Positions 62,726 to 64,000 of a DNA stretch of 64,000 nucleotides are shown here, piece by piece. A program made the translations under genes and the position numbers. The stretch covers positions 47,449,941 to 47,513,940 of the forward strand of contig CM034297.1 of the NCBI GenBank assembly GCA_019925795.1, written 5' to 3'. Origin of the DNA: Dendrobium chrysotoxum (lineage: Eukaryota > Streptophyta > Magnoliopsida > Asparagales > Orchidaceae). Position 1 is the stretch's first letter; each line of letters opens with the position of its first letter. Below the pieces are notes generated by a model. It had not been told where the DNA came from and did no database searches. It saw only the letters and a program-made list of their open reading frames with translations.

Positions 62726-62750
62726 CCCCCCCCCCCCCCCCCCCCCCCCC
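62726..62750. repeat. Homopolymer of 25 C
   Basis: Uninterrupted C run bordering the RTE fragment. Long G/C homopolymers are rare in plant DNA. It may be real slippage or an assembly artefact. Confidence 0.9.
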
Positions 62751-62920
62751 TCAGAATTAACATTTTGAATTTCTTATGTAGCATATTTCTCGTTTGTTCA
62801 CACATGCAATGAAGCTAATCTTCATTTGCATAAAACTTGTAAAACAATCAATCACTTCTTTTTTATTCACACATTATATCGCTTGTAATTTCAATGAACT
62901 GATTTTGAAAGGCCATGTGA

Positions 62921-63678
62921 TAGGGGTGTCAAAATCTGACACGACCCGAAACCCGACCCGAACCTGACCCAAAAATTATGGGTTTGGATCAACCAGTTCG
63001 TCATACGATTCAGGTTCGGGTTTGTAATTTCAACCTATTTGTAAAATTGGGTCAGGTTCAGGTTGACCCGAAAACCCGAAACCAACCCGCATTAACATGT
63101 TTGTTTGGTCGTCACGTCAAATGTCAATCGCGTTAGGCATTAGGGCGTGACCCGATGACAACGAAACATGTCTTGTCTCTAGTCGCGTGACTCACATCAC
63201 GTCATGTCCGTGCTGCCGCTGGCGACGGCGTCTGGTCGAGTTCAAGGATTAGAGCTACCTCTACCTCCGATGGCTCTAAGCTACCGCTGCCTTCAGCTTC
63301 GAGCTACCACTGCCTTCGAGCTATAGTCTGGTCGAGGACGAGTTCGATCCTTTGAGGTAGAGTTGGAACCTTTGTGCTGCCACTGACGACTGCGCCTGGT
63401 AGAGTTGGAACCTTTGTGCTGCCATCAGTGATGGCGTCTACAGAGTCGCAGGCCCATAGATAGATCCTGTAGCGTGGTCGATAGTTCGCAGAATCGCAGA
63501 TGTCGTTGCCGCTCGCGAGTCATGTCTGGTTAGGTCAACCCGGTAACCCGCACGAGCCTAGTCTAGGTTGACAATCCTAACCCATTTGTAAAACTGAGTC
63601 GGGTTAGTGCCAACCCGTTTATAGCCGGGTCAAGTCGGGTTCGACCCGAGCCCGACCCATTGACCCATTGACACCCGA
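62921..63678. mobile_element. hAT-like non-autonomous element, third copy (758 bp)
   Basis: Start taggggtgtcaaaatctgac and end cccattgacacccga, flanked by ccatgtga (62913-62920) and ccatgtgg (63679-63686), 7 of 8 matching. The ends carry cccgacccg and gggtcaggttcg words as in the other two copies. The middle (63110-63530) is a different, GC-richer filler with internal repeats (agttggaacctttgtgctgc twice, gagctaccactgccttc types). No transposase. Confidence 0.85.
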
Positions 63679-63686
63679 CCATGTGG

Positions 63687-64000
63687 TGGGGACATTGACA
63701 ATAAATAATTGCTATTTACTCTCCCTTGATATGGAAATACATACATTTGTTTCTTTTTTTTCTTCTGAGTCTTACCTGCTGGAGCACTTGAGAGCGGAGA
63801 AAACCCTAGCCATCATGCGTTTGCACTACCCTCTACTCTAACCTCCTCTTTGCTGGCCTGGCTCCAACCTTCGCCAGTGGCCACCCTCCCTCCTTCCCTC
63901 ATGAACCCCACCCTTTCCCCCTTAAGATCCCCCCCTCTAGTCCTACCGCCCCTAGAGTTCTTGACTGTCTTTATTCTAACAATGTCGCCACTCCTAATAT
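63687..64000. other. Unassigned, pyrimidine-rich end of window
   Basis: gaaaaccctagccatc followed by a proline/leucine-rich reading looks like a plant 5' leader and could be the start of another LINE ORF1. The window ends before any domain could be seen. Confidence 0.3.

Overview
The window is nuclear DNA of a flowering plant with a large, repeat-packed genome. The evidence is the element mix: Sirevirus-type Ty1/copia retrotransposons, CACTA (En/Spm) transposons with TNP2 and Transposase_24 gene remnants, a plant L1-type LINE with a DUF4283 ORF1, an RTE-type LINE fragment and hAT-like small elements. A monocot is my guess; the sequence does not fix the species. I see no intact host gene, tRNA or rRNA. 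Nearly everything is transposon, mostly decayed and nested.

Left third (1-11.7 kb). A 48-bp hairpin-bearing minisatellite (99-660) and degenerate repeats lead into a very long non-coding unit that starts with TGTTGACC at 1647 and ends near 11742. A second copy of this unit, inverted, lies at 44396-52384 with a perfect 5-bp target duplication (ctacc) inside a LINE. I read both as LTRs of one retrotransposon family, about 8 to 10 kb each. That would be exceptionally long for an LTR, and no coding region of the family is visible here. The left copy carries a 563-bp hAT-like insertion and two GC-rich modules not found in the right copy.

Middle (11.7-38.2 kb). A decayed CACTA element (CACTA-A) supplies the end of TNP2 and a Transposase_24-like gene. 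It is split by a Sirevirus (13305-36233, TSD ctttg), which is itself split by a second Sirevirus (17821-28935, TSD aatca). Both Sireviruses have gag, pol, an env-like third ORF downstream of pol, duplicated polypurine tracts, and arrays of a short palindrome (core RTCCNGGAY) in two separate places: the LTR and the leader before the env-like ORF. The inner copy has a nearly intact gag and a YVDD reverse transcriptase motif, but pol has several stops and its 5' LTR has lost the TATA box seen in the 3' LTR.

Right third (38.2-64 kb). About 3 kb of unassigned DNA contains a possible relic of host exons on the minus strand (40682-41301). An L1-type LINE follows (about 41.5-56.7 kb), broken by an 890-bp CACTA miniature element in ORF1 and by the 8-kb solo LTR in ORF2. 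A deleted CACTA element (CACTA-B, 56928-60262) is related to CACTA-A. The window ends with 2 kb of featureless DNA, an RTE fragment with a 25-base C tract, and a third hAT-like element.

Insertion order read from the nesting: CACTA-A is older than the outer Sirevirus, which is older than the inner Sirevirus. The LINE is older than its CACTA miniature and its solo LTR. The giant LTR at left is older than its hAT-like insert.
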